The position numbers were made by a program, and so were the translations under genes. Below are positions 11,301 to 21,480 of a stretch of DNA of 64,000 bases, piece by piece (positions within the stretch are counted from its first letter, which is position 1; each line of letters begins with the position of its first letter). The stretch comes from Acanthosoma haemorrhoidale (taxonomy: Eukaryota > Arthropoda > Insecta > Hemiptera > Acanthosomatidae). The notes under the pieces were generated by a model that was not told where the DNA came from, did no database searches, and saw nothing but the letters and a program-made list of their open reading frames with translations. The stretch spans positions 120,107,454-120,171,453 of the forward strand of contig OV884009.1 in NCBI GenBank assembly GCA_930367205.1, given 5' to 3'.

Positions 11301-14300
11301 GCTTTCATGAGTGGGATAGCTAACATAACTTCAGGTATCTATTGATGAATGCTTCTGGAGATGCAGCTCTAAAAGAAAAAGAGTCTGCTTCCCTTGATCT
11401 TGTACTTTGTACCATCTATGGCGGATCTGATGATCCTTGTAGTGAAACCGTTATAAATAACTATAAGTTAGGTTAACTGCTATAAATAACAGTGTGTTAC
11501 GACACACCTGGCATGTGTTCAAGGGTTCAGTTTGAGCGTATGCGTACTGTTTTCAATTTCTATGTCTCATGTATTGTGTAAATAAATTATATTGCGTTAT
11601 TCAATTAAATATGAAAACGTGTCTTATTATTCGGCCCCTTGTCACAACAAGATGGCGACGAGGATAAAAGTACAAAACATTGGGAAAATTGAGTGCCGCT
11701 AACAATACTATAACCGCTAAAAGGTTTTTTTTTTTTTTTTTTACTAATCATTATATGCCTGATTTAAACAAGCAAATCAAGTCACAATGAATTCAGAACA
11801 GTTTGAGAAGTTGATGTTAGTTTTGTCCTTTGGTCTGGGAAGTCAACAAACCACACCAGCATTAGCACTAATACCATTTGAAAACTATGACCCCAAAACT
11901 GAACAGTTTTCGTCATACATGGAGCGTTTTGACAACTATTGTGATCTCAAAAACGTCACTGATGTTACAAAAAAGGTTCAACTTTTGCGTTCATCAATTG
12001 GAAAAGAACATTATAACAACTTAGCCGCTTTTCTGGGACCAGATGATCCTATCAAGGAAATCGACTTCATAACCTTGAAGTGCCATTTCGAAAAAATGCT
12101 GTCTCCATCAGTCTCAACCGTTGTCTCACAGCACTAATTCCTCAGCATCACTCAGCAGCCACATCAATCAATTTCGGATTTTGTCACATCCCTGAAGGGA
12201 AAGTTGAAGGACTGTGATTTTTACACAACTTGTCCCAGTGCCACCTGTAAGAAGAGGTTCTCAATAGCTTAAATATTCCTCCATGCTCAGTTCATCAGAG
12301 GCCAGAAGGACAATTGGATACGCGAACAGATCCTTCAAGACACAACCCTCAAGGATTTCGATGGATTCCTAACGAAGGCCACAGCACTGGAAGCATCTCG
12401 ATTTGAGTTGGGTCACTTGAATAAGCTACCTGAGAAGCCGCCAGATCAAGTTACTGACGCTAACAAGATTGATCGTTGTCAAGAAAGAAATCGTTGCAGC
12501 CGCAGCGTTCTGGGTCTCAAGACAATCATTGTCAGTCCAGCTTTCGTTTGCATCATCGTTCTCAGTCCCGCAGCACCAGAAGTCGTGTGGATTATCGATC
12601 ATTAGGTCTCGATCGCCTTTGTCTCAACTGTGGTCGCTCAAACCATAAATCGCGCGATTGCAGAACAGAGCGTAAATCCATGAAGTGCAACTCTTGTGGA
12701 AAAATCGGTCATGTCACGAAAGTCTGTATCACCACCCTGCTCCGGAAATCGAAGACCAAGAAGCTGTCAACTCAATACCTTCAAGAGGAAGAGGAACATC
12801 ACCCCAACAACAAATATGGTATCGTTTAGATTGAAACCGTCGAGGATCTGTATGAGGTTGGACCAGACACCGATAAATACATCGTCATAGTCACTTTCAA
12901 CAAGCCGCAATCGTTTGAAGTGGATTCAGGCACACGTTTCTCCTTGATCTCAGAAACTGCTTTCAAGAAACTTGAACTCAACGTACTGCTGCAACCGACT
13001 CCAGTCTCTTTCCGCTCTTACTCAGATCACCTCATCAAACCTAAAGGTAAAGTTACCATCTCAGTCGCATATAAAGGGAATTCAATGGAAGCCGATTTAT
13101 TCATAGTGGCAGCAGGACATGACGCTTTACTTGGACTTATGTGGATTCGTAGTCTCGGGATCAGCCTCAATGAGATTGATAGCCACAAAAACTCAGCTCT
13201 CTGTCTAGTTGATTTCAATGCAGTCACTTCGCTCGAAGACATCTTCAGGAAATACGAAGACATTTTCGAAGAAAGGATCGGGTGTGTTCTGAACGTCGAA
13301 GTTAAGCTTCAACTTAGATAAGGGGTGAAACCAGTTTTCGTCCGTGAACGGGACGTTCCGTTTGCAATGCGAGAGCGAGTTGAGAGAGAGTTAGCCACGC
13401 TAGAGTCTCAAGGAGTCATTAGTCCCATTGCATCAAGTGATCGGGGATCGCCACTCGTTGTTATAGCTAAGATGGTGGTGTAAGGCTATGTGTGGATTAT
13501 AAGTGTGGGGTGAACTCCAGACTCGTTTCCTCAAATCACCCTATCCGCAGAATAGATTGGACTTACACAAGCCATATTTGCATTTGCGGGTCGATGAAGA
13601 AGGGAGCAGGATCCAAACGATTTCAACGCATAAGGGTACGTTCAAAATGAATCGCCTCAGTTTCGGAATTAAGACCGCTCCAGCAGAATTCAACCGGATC
13701 CTGAGTCAATTTCTGAACGGCCTACTAAAGGTCGAGGCATACTTCGATGACATCATCTGTCATGGCTCAGATCTCGAAGAATGCTCCAGAACTCTCATCA
13801 CATGTTTGGAAAGACTCAAAGAACATGATCTCCATCTCAACCCTGCTAAATGCTCATTCTTCAAGGAAAGCATAAATTACCTCGGTCATGTAGTGCCACA
13901 CAATCAAATTCAGAAGTGCCCAGCTAAGGTTCAAGCAGTTTCTCGGATGCCGCGACCAAAAAATGTGGATGAATTGAGGAGATTCCTTGGCTTAATCACG
14001 TATTATTCCAAATTCATCCCAGATTTCTCTTCGAAGTCCTACCCAGATTCCTACCCGCTACGCTGCTTACTCAGGAAGGGTGAACGATTCTTTAGGTCTG
14101 CAGCTGCTGAGGCCTCCTTCCAGAATCTCAAGACAGAGTTGTGTTCAGACAAAGTGCTCATCCTGTTTGACCCTTCAAACCAGGTTATTCTTACAACTGA
14201 TGCCTCGCCAACCGGGATAGCCGCAGGACTTAGTCATGAAATTGATGGTCACGAGCGTCCAATCCTCTACGCCTCACGAGCTCAGGCGCAGGCTGAGTCA

Positions 14301-17300
14301 AACTACAGCCAGCTCGACAGAGAAGCCCTGGCTATCGTATATGCCGCAACACACTTCTTTAACTACCTACTCGGCAAACATTTCGTTCTGGTCACAGACA
14401 ATGAGCCGCTTTCGAGGATTTTTCATCCAGACCAGACACTGCCGCAGATGACCTCTTCGCGTTTACTGAGGTATGGCTATTTTCTCAGTGGGCTCGACAA
14501 CACCGTTCGATACAAGAAAGGGAAAGAGAACAAGAATGTCGATTGTCTGTTCCGGGCACCAGTCTCTACGGCTAGTGAGTCACAAGCAATGTTGATTGAT
14601 CAGGAAGTCAACGTGCTGTATGCTGAAACACTGCTCCAGATCTCCAGTATGGCTATCACTGCAGACACAGAAAGTTGCAAGCATTACTGCAGGAGCTCAA
14701 GACCAGCCGCAAGGATAGCTCATACACTGTCTCTGGCAACATGTTATTCCGTTCTGATCGAGCAGTAATCCTAAAGTCTCTCTAAGTGCCAATTCTCCAA
14801 GAGCTTCATGCATCGCATTTGGGAATAACTAAGATGAAGCAACTCGCCAGGAGATACATTTACTGGGAAGGATTGGACAATGACATAGAACGTCTTGTAA
14901 AGAGCTGTGAATCCTGTGCCAAAGTCCGTAGAAAGCGCCAATTCATCACTGGGATCAGTCTGATGAGAATTGGGAGAGAGTGCACATCGACTATGCGGGG
15001 CCTTGCGATGGCCATTTCTTTTTGATGTGTGTGGACTCAAAGTCGAAGTGGGCAGAAGTTTGCACGATCCGCGATGTTCCGTCCTCATTTTCAACAGCAA
15101 CTCTGCTTGAAGGCATATTTTCGGTACATGGTTACCCCTCGGTGATGGTTTCAGACAACGCTGCCATCTTCAAAAGTGAAGAGTTCCAGAATTAAGCGTT
15201 AAGAAAGTGCCACGAATGGTCTAGCAGAACGCAGCATCCAGACATTGAAAAGAAGGCTCAAGGCTGCTGCTGATGATCCTGTTCCGCTGTGTTCTAAGCT
15301 GCAGAACATAATGTTCCGCTACAGGGCAACACCCTTAGCCTCAGGTCTATCTCCTTCGGAACTGTACCTAAAGAGAAGAATCCGTACTCATCTCGATGCT
15401 CTGATACCCAACAGCAAACCTCTGGCTCCAACTGTGCCTACTGCATAGCGGGTTCATAATCTTCAAGTGGGGGAGAGAGTGCAGGCGAAGATTCGCTTAG
15501 GAAACCAAGACGTTTGGCAGTTTGGCACCATCAGGAGGAAACTCGGCCAGTACCATTATATTGTCGAGTTGGACACAGGTCGCACCCTAAAATGCCATAT
15601 TTATCAACTGGTCGCCACCTTGGTTCCGAAGAAAGAAGTCTTCTTAACTCCTTTGGTTCCACAGCACAGAATGGGGGTGCCATCCAAAATTGTAACTACA
15701 AGCTTGCCACTAGACCACCAACACCTCCTTCACCACATGTGAGTAGTCCAGGTACACAGCCCGACTTGCCTAATCCAGGCCATCCAAGGCCACCTGGTTC
15801 AGCCTGGTCCGTCTGTGCCTCCATCGCCTAGGCCTACCAACCAGGAGCCGGAAAAAGCCGAAGTATCTCGAGGACTATGTCTCCAACGTGTGTTTGTGGA
15901 CCTGTCCATAAATAAGTGGGGGAGATTGTAGTGAAACCGTTATAAATAACTATAAGTTTGGTTAACTGTTATAAATAACAGTGTGTTACGACATACCTAG
16001 CATGTGTTCCAAGGGTTCAGTTTGAGCGTATGCGTACTGTTTTCAATTTCCATGTCTCATGTATTGTGTAAATAAATTATATTGCGTGATTCAATTAAAT
16101 ATGAAAATGTGTCTCATTATTCGGCCCCTTGTCACAACAATCCTGCACAACAACCACCCTTTCACAGTGTTCTTTGAGATGGTACTTAGTCTGGGAAAGC
16201 ATTAAATTGATTGTATGGTTGAAGCGTGCCACTAAACTTTTCAGCAGATGCAATGGTAATAAAGGTGTGCTGGGTTCCTGAATTTAGCTAAACTCAAGAC
16301 AGACAGGGTAGTTTGATGACCACTCACGAGTACTTCACCTGTATCAATAGAGGTTCAAAGAAAGCCTTTACCCTCAACCTCACAGTTTAACAAAATAATG
16401 GGATTGCAAAAGAATGCGATATCAAGACTGAATGTAAATAATAAGAAACATTAGAATAGCAAGGAATGTACTCAGTTAAGGGCTTAATATTGATAATTTG
16501 CAAGTAATAGTGTAAATAATTTGGCATTCAATAATTTAAAAGACTTACAGATTTATCTTTGACTGGACGTCTTCCACCTACATTTCTTCTTGGCTGGCTT
16601 ATAATAGAATTCCCTAATAATTCCACTGACATACTACCACTATGCTGTTCAGTAATTCTTCCTCCTTGCCAACTTTTAGTATCAACAACACTCATAAATG
16701 TTCCACTTTTTTGAAGTACTGTAAAATTAAAAAAATGAAATATAGTAAATATCTGTACAATTTTTAATATGCTCGCATTTATCGTAGTAAAATATTAGCA
16801 ATGATTAAGAAGATAGTAGTTCTAATGGTTATGATACTTGGATGAATATTACCCATTATAATTTCTTTTGCATGGCTACCATGAATTTATATATTATATT
16901 TATGTTACAATAACTAAACTTCATTTTTAAAGTAACTTTAATGCTTAAAAATGTTTTTCTATTTAGGCCTAAATTTTGAAAAATCTAAATACTTGTGTGT
17001 TAATTAAGTAAAATAATTGTATCACCTACAACAGTCAACATCTGGGCTATAAATGTGGTTATTATGATGATGTAATTATGGAATATTGTAGTTTTGGTCA
17101 TGTGTAATTTTTACACAAAAAGTTACTTAACCTTTGTAATACCATGGGGTCATTAACGACCCCACTTGCCATTTTTGTAGTAAAAACTTGCAAAAAAAGT
17201 GCTATAATTTTCAAGCATTCAGTAACTATTTTTTTTTTAATCTCTTGAACTAAGCTTATACATGAGTAGTGAGCTACCCCCATGATTAGCTAGGAATTCC

Positions 17301-19359
17301 GAAGTGTCATAAGAAATCTCTGTCTAACTCCCCAGCCTTAAGGCAACCTCGGGTTAAAACCCAGGGGATTCAGGTACCTTAGTTTTATGACCAGGGCCTC
17401 TTGCCTCCGATCAGGTCAAAGCACTAATCTTTACAATACTTCTCATCATGAAATTTCTCTTTTTAAATTCACTCTAATCAATGATACTAATAATCCTTAC
17501 AATATATTTATAATTTCAAAAGCAGCCATTTCTACATTGACCATGAATCACAGGTATTAATAATGAGAAACAGTAGTCAGCCTCATAAATAAAATGCATT
17601 GAAGTAGTTAATGCATTAAAAGAGACATACCAACCAAAGGCAACACATACTTTGATATATGTTTTATTACAAGAAAATGTTTCACATTATTATAATAAAA
17701 ACATCAGATGGATAACTAACATTGATAGATGACTAATAGCTTATAATTTAGACCTTTTGCTATTTACCTTGAGAAGAAGGCTGCACAAGAGGAGGGACAA
17801 ATCTTGCTTGGTTTTGGTGAGGCTCAGCTTGACATTCTTGAAATGTTTGCTCAATATTCCTCAATGTTGTAGGAGTAAGTGTAGCAGTTGTTCGAGTTGG
17901 CACACCACTGTTTAAACCATCCAACTGAAAATGTGAGTAAATAGATTTGAAAAAAACAACTTAAGGAATGTAGGTCATAAGAGGGCTCACATTATGGGTT
18001 ACCCTAGCGAGCTGGTATGATAAGTATAATCTCCTAACTAACATCAAGTTTTCATCCGAATCTTTATTTCTTGTAGTTCTACAGGTGTCAACATAAAGCG
18101 ATACAATTCAAGACTACTATTAATCAATACTATGTTAAGTCAATTTGAATTCTAAGTATTAAACAACAAAGAGACTAAGAAGTATGATTATTTAATGCAT
18201 AAATGTTGACGTTCCATCTTTTAAGGCACTTCAGGACAAAAATTTCAAGTATAAATGACAAGTGTTTTAAAATTAACATTGTCAGCAAACACAGCAAACC
18301 TTTAAATGATCATCTGATTACTTTAATTCACTACATTATCAATATGTAAATTTAAGTATCGATATGAAATTTCTAATCCTAATTGGCAACTTTCTAAAAA
18401 AATTAATAAATTGACAGAATACGAAAAGTAACCACCAGGAAGTGTAATGAAAAAAATATAGCAAGTGGAATTTCAACTGTAAAATAATCAATAAAAAATA
18501 TTGAGGCTAACACATTTTACAAGCAAAGAGTTGAAGTAACATCTATATGTAATTAATGGATATTCCTAGATGAAATTATTAGGCAATAATTTCAAATAAA
18601 CTTTTTATCACTGAACACAGGACAAGTAAGAGGCACATTAAACACATCTTAAATACAACCATCCAACTGAACAGAAAAAATTATCAGCCAGCTTTTTAAA
18701 TCCTATAACCATTAATAGCATCTAGTTAATGTGAAAATCCATGATTTTTGATGTTAAATAAGGAGGTAATTTTCGGAATAATTATAGCCATCTTTTGATT
18801 CATGGTAGGAGCAATAATTTTTGTTTATATCTGACATTTCAATACCACAATAGCGAATTAATATTTCCAACTGTAATTACATCTGTAATCCAGATTTTTT
18901 GCTACAGAAAAGTAACAAATAGTATAGGAAGTTCACGTTGCAAGGACAACATTAATGACGTCATTCAACTGAGAAATAATATTAAGCACATACAATAACC
19001 ACGAAAGTAAAAATTAGTACCAATGATAAATTTATGGCACATAAGTTATTCTAAATAAAGTTTATAATATGCAGTCTATTCGCGAAGGCTAACCCAATCA
19101 TGTGAAACTGTTACTTAAAACTAATCCAATAATGAATCATCAAACTTGTTAACACGAAATAATCCGACTAGGCACACAATTAATGATTCATACAAAAGGC
19201 CGATGTCAACAATTATGGAATTGTTGGGATGACTTAAGAGGGAAAAAATAGGAGGCTATAGCATTAAAGGATTCATCTACTTACAGATTCAATAACAGTG
19301 GCGTATTGAGCCCCTTTGGAAGCTATCAAAGGCTTGTTGTCGGAAGATATTTTGAACAT
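7904..19359 (-). CDS. kay: Kayak / Fos bZIP transcription factor, complete five-exon gene
   Basis: Five coding exons (19359-19285, 17924-17768, 16718-16549, 10465-10358, 8371-7904) join in phase to a 325-residue protein, all with GT-AG borders. Residues about 142-161 form the Fos basic region, with the AAARCRKRR core including its redox-sensitive cysteine. Residues 162-200 form the leucine zipper, with heptad leucines at 168, 175, 182, 189 and 196. Residues 40-58 hold the [17 protein letters not shown] block typical of insect Kayak, and residues 118-134 the [13 protein letters not shown] block just before the basic region. Fos proteins dimerise with Jun to form AP-1 in the nucleus and act downstream of JNK/ERK signalling. 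The protein is on the short side, so it may be one isoform; other 5' exons were not found. Confidence 0.92.
8372..10357. other. kayak intron 4, with a LINE RT remnant
   Basis: AT-rich intron of about 2 kb. The only coding-like signal is a plus-strand reverse transcriptase scrap at 8900-9300, listed separately. A short TA microsatellite lies near 9620-9638. Confidence 0.6.
8900..9300 (+). pseudogene. Non-LTR retrotransposon RT fragment in kayak intron 4
   Basis: One frame reads [19 protein letters not shown] followed by a GVKEYGDQL stretch, which resembles the FADD catalytic box and following helix of an R2/RTE-type reverse transcriptase. Other frames are broken. Too short and decayed to assign to a clade. 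Confidence 0.4.
10358..10465 (-). CDS. kay: kayak exon 4, DNA-binding basic region
   Basis: Thirty-six codons from [17 protein letters not shown] through the start of the zipper (TNELMM). Phase 0 at both ends: acceptor ATAG, donor GTAATA. The Glu-rich patch followed by Arg/Lys and AAARCRKRR is diagnostic for Fos. Confidence 0.93.
11433..11437. repeat. Target-site duplication, left copy
   Basis: ATCCT directly before the left LTR; the same five bases follow the right LTR at 16140-16144. A 5-bp duplication suits Ty3/Gypsy integrase. Confidence 0.9.
11438..11649 (+). repeat. 5' LTR of the intronic Gypsy element
   Basis: Begins TGTAGTGAAACC and ends TTGTCACAACA. It contains TATAAATAAC-type TATA sequences and AATAAA near 11580. 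It matches 15927-16139 almost base for base. Confidence 0.95.
11653..11667 (+). promoter_or_regulatory. Primer-binding site of the intronic Gypsy element
   Basis: TGGCGACGAGGATAA starts three bases after the 5' LTR, the usual position of a tRNA primer site. The tRNA is not identified. Confidence 0.65.
11787..12829 (+). pseudogene. gag: gag of the intronic Gypsy element, broken
   Basis: Opens [18 protein letters not shown] and runs through a capsid-like region ([18 protein letters not shown]) to a stop at 12135-12137. Homology continues in other frames to two zinc knuckles near 12620-12740 ([14 protein letters not shown] and [14 protein letters not shown]). At least one stop and one frameshift separate the pieces. 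Confidence 0.85.
12890..15830 (+). pseudogene. pol: pol of the intronic Gypsy element, broken
   Basis: The protease motif [10 protein letters not shown] lies near 12920. The RT entry region ([17 protein letters not shown]) runs near 13330-13490 and then loses a segment around 13480-13560 before [12 protein letters not shown]. The RT box is YFDDIICHG near 13740. RNase H shows LTTDASPTG near 14195 and [11 protein letters not shown] near 14390. The integrase zinc finger lies near 14800-14930 and its core near 14985-15195. Stops occur at 13319-13321, 14766-14768 and 15193-15195, with several frame changes. Confidence 0.9.
15915..15926 (+). promoter_or_regulatory. Polypurine tract of the intronic Gypsy element
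   Basis: A purine run (AGTGGGGGAGAT) ends one base before the 3' LTR and would prime plus-strand synthesis. Confidence 0.7.
15927..16139 (+). repeat. 3' LTR of the intronic Gypsy element
   Basis: Near-identical copy of 11438-11649, ending TTGTCACAACA and followed by the duplicated ATCCT at 16140-16144. Confidence 0.95.
16145..16548. other. kayak intron 3 flank to the right of the Gypsy insertion
   Basis: No gene seen. Together with the left flank (about 11150-11437) it is GC-richer than its surroundings, which suggests that the Gypsy element landed in an older repeat. The rest of intron 3 (10466-11150) shows a GC-richer patch at 10640-10810 of unknown origin. Confidence 0.45.
16549..16718 (-). 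CDS. kay: kayak exon 3
   Basis: An acceptor TTTTACAG supplies the two bases that complete the split codon (Val). The exon ends with [14 protein letters not shown] in phase 0 at GTAAGT. The basic stretch immediately precedes the bZIP exon, as in other Fos proteins. Confidence 0.9.
16719..17767. other. kayak intron 2
   Basis: No coding signal. A roughly 180-bp dispersed repeat at 17285-17470 shares blocks with 39030-39240 (a tatgac/ggg...tcaggtcaaa(g/a)cacta pattern). Confidence 0.45.
17768..17924 (-). CDS. kay: kayak exon 2
   Basis: A TTTTCAG acceptor precedes [13 protein letters not shown]. The exon carries the Kayak-conserved [14 protein letters not shown] block and ends in phase 1 at GTAAAT. 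It holds 52 codons plus one base. Confidence 0.9.
17925..19284. other. kayak intron 1
   Basis: AT-rich, with no open frame of interest and no recognisable transposon. Confidence 0.5.
19285..19359 (-). CDS. kay: kayak exon 1 (start codon)
   Basis: Encodes 25 residues beginning [16 protein letters not shown] and ends in phase 0 at a GTAAGT donor (minus strand, 19284 downward). The ATG at 19359 is the first in a GA-rich leader. Confidence 0.8.
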
Positions 19360-19476
19360 GACTATGAATGAAGAGAGAAGGCAGAGAGAGAAAGAGTGTC
19401 GCAGTAGAAAGAGCGACGACAGTAGGAGAACGAGAACTACGACTGATGACTAAGCAGGGGGAAGCCCGGCCCGCGG

Positions 19477-19499
19477 TGATGTCACCCCCCAATGAGTCA
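19477..19499. promoter_or_regulatory. CRE-like and AP-1 sites upstream of kayak
   Basis: A consensus AP-1 site TGAGTCA (19493-19499) and a one-mismatch CRE TGATGTCA (19477-19484) sit about 120-140 bp 5' of the kayak start codon, in a locally GC-rich block. AP-1 sites bind Fos/Jun, so autoregulation is plausible but inferred. The transcription start is not known, so they could be in the leader. Confidence 0.5.
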
Positions 19500-19699
19500 T
19501 CCTCCCTCTTCTCCCCCACCTCCCACCATACATCTTCCTATTATCTTGTCAACCCTACCAAAATAATCATAATACTTATTGCTTTAGAAATTGCATCAAG
19601 CTTTTGTATACAAATTTATTTAATACCTAGGGCCAAGCCAAATTCAAATCAATTTATTCCCTATATTTTCACAATAAAAAAAATCTTATATGCTTTATA

Positions 19700-20638
19700 A
19701 TATATATACCTCAGGCCAATAATTTGGTATGCTGCTCGATATGATGGAAACTGGTTAATCATGTTTCATGAATACCTCAATTCAATTATCATTCATTTAC
19801 AAAACTACATTATGATAACGGTAGGACTTCCGAAATTTCATATCACACAATAATAAACGGTTTTATTTTTACCTTATACTTTCTATTGTTTTAACCTGTT
19901 GAAAAACTAATCGGTGAATCCATTATAAGGGTACAATACATGTAAATAATGTCCGATTGATTGCTGTTAGATTTACTAGCGTAGTTCACACATGGAGACA
20001 AAAGCAATAGATCATACTTGTTGTATAGTACAACCTCTCCCTTCCTACTTGGCAAAAATAAATAGGAAGTAAGTGATTGACATTAACGACTTCTTAGCTA
20101 ATCTCGAGGAATAAGCGTACCTATCTCCCAAGATAGAGAAGTGACAATTAGAAATATTAAATTTAATGACATTTGTTGAGAAACCTGCCAGTCGGATGAT
20201 GCACTCGGATATGGTCTAATTCAACTTTGTTCCTTATTTCTCGTTCGCACAATTAGTGGGATTAACCTGGATTTTCTGTTTCTATTTGCGAAGCTGCGTT
20301 CTTCTTAAGCCTTCAAATAATAAAAATAGTGCCGAGATACTTACCTAGTTCCCCTCTTCTAGTACCAGAAAACACCCACCTACCTTTCCATATTTTAATA
20401 ATAATAATAAAAAGTCGCCTCCAGCGATCCAGTCTGCCTCTCTCCGGTCCACAATCATCAATACGAATTAAGCTCCCCACAGGTTTGCCCATTTTATCTC
20501 TTTCTTGACCCGTCTCTCGTCGACCCGGCCGCTGCCCGGTGGGCGCCCCCAACTATCCCGATTCTTAATTATATTCTATTTTTATTTATGACACGGAGAT
20601 CATTTCTTGTAAAAAATAAACATAGAAAATTGTGCTAA
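19700..20638. other. Interval upstream of kayak, no gene seen
   Basis: AT-rich, apart from a GC-rich patch at 20430-20555 resembling the GC-rich 5' block at 25430-25600. Both may be LINE leader debris. Confidence 0.4.
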
Positions 20639-20980
20639 TACTTTAAAGCCTGCTTGTCTGCCACAGGGCCTGGTTATCTCAGTACATTTATTCAATACTT
20701 TGAAGCCTGCTTGTCTGCCACAGGGCCTGGTTATCTCAGTACATTTATTCAATACTTTGAAGCCTGCTTGTCTGCCACAGGGCCTGGTTATCTCGGTACA
20801 TTTATTCAATACTTTGAAGCCTGCTTGTCTGCCACAGGGCCTGGTTATCTCAGTACATTTATTCAATACTTTGAAGCCTGCTTGTCTGCCACAGGGCCTG
20901 GTTATCTCAGTACATTTATTCAATACTTTGAAGCCTGCTTGTCTGCCACAGGGCCTGGTTATCTCACTATATTTATTCAA
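20639..20980. repeat. 57-bp minisatellite, six tandem copies
   Basis: Units start at 20639, 20696, 20753, 20810, 20867 and 20924. Copies 2-5 are nearly identical; the first and last carry a few changes. Because 57 is divisible by three and the unit lacks stops, two plus-strand frames and one minus-strand frame stay open throughout. The minus frame repeats a 19-residue unit ending GRQAGFKVL. This is an arithmetic effect, not evidence of a protein. Confidence 0.97.
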
Positions 20981-21480
20981 TATTTATATTTGAAAACGAC
21001 TTTGTCTGCACCTACTTTGTCGATCTGTATATTTGCCTATGATGTGGCCATGATCTTTCCATGGAGATGTAACACGATTTTTTGAAAAGTCCCTAATCAA
21101 AGCCAGTGTGCTCTTTCGTAGAGGGAAATTAAAAATAAATGTTGAAAAAATGGGAACAATACTATCACAAAACAAAAGCCTAAATTAATATTGAATATAC
21201 TGAACTTAAATTGTCCCAGGGGGTTCAGTCCTACCGGTAAATATAAAATAATATTTCTTAAAATGTTTGTCAAACCGCTCTCTATTAACATACGAGGATG
21301 TGTTGCCATCCTAGAGTGTGGCCTGTCGCAGCAATTCTCTTCAACTCCAGAGTTCTTTAATTCTCTCCACCAGAGAATATAGAGTACATTTGTCAGAATT
21401 ATAACTAATCCACTTAAGTGTACTACCATCTACCGACTACTCGACCTCTCTTGAGATTCTATTTATAATACAGTAAGATA
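20981..21480. other. Interval without a recognised gene
   Basis: Short open frames occur on both strands (for example 21097-21429, minus) but none has a recognisable motif. Probably repeat debris leading into the LINE remnant. Confidence 0.4.

Larger units (their letters stand above)
11438..16139 (+). mobile_element. Ty3/Gypsy element inside kayak intron 3, both LTRs present, coding region dead
   Basis: A full-length 4.7-kb insertion, antisense to kayak. It has 212- and 213-bp LTRs, a primer-binding site, gag, protease, RT, RNase H, integrase and a polypurine tract before the right LTR. By eye the LTRs differ at about eight substitutions and one indel (near 96% identity). Multiple stops and frameshifts and an internal RT deletion make it non-autonomous. 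It is a different family from the 1-4079 element: its RT box is FDDI and its LTRs differ. Confidence 0.95.

Noticed and set aside
20639..20980. CRISPR-like array
   Set aside because: The 57-bp units abut one another with no unique spacers, and the setting is eukaryotic. It is a minisatellite.
20600..21085. Long open frames on both strands across the 57-bp repeats, giving repetitive proteins
   Set aside because: The unit length is a multiple of three and lacks stops, so open frames appear automatically on both strands. No start context, splice sites or conserved protein supports them.
21097..21429. 110-codon minus-strand frame with hydrophobic stretches
   Set aside because: No homology recognised and overlapping frames on the opposite strand are similar in length; probably chance.
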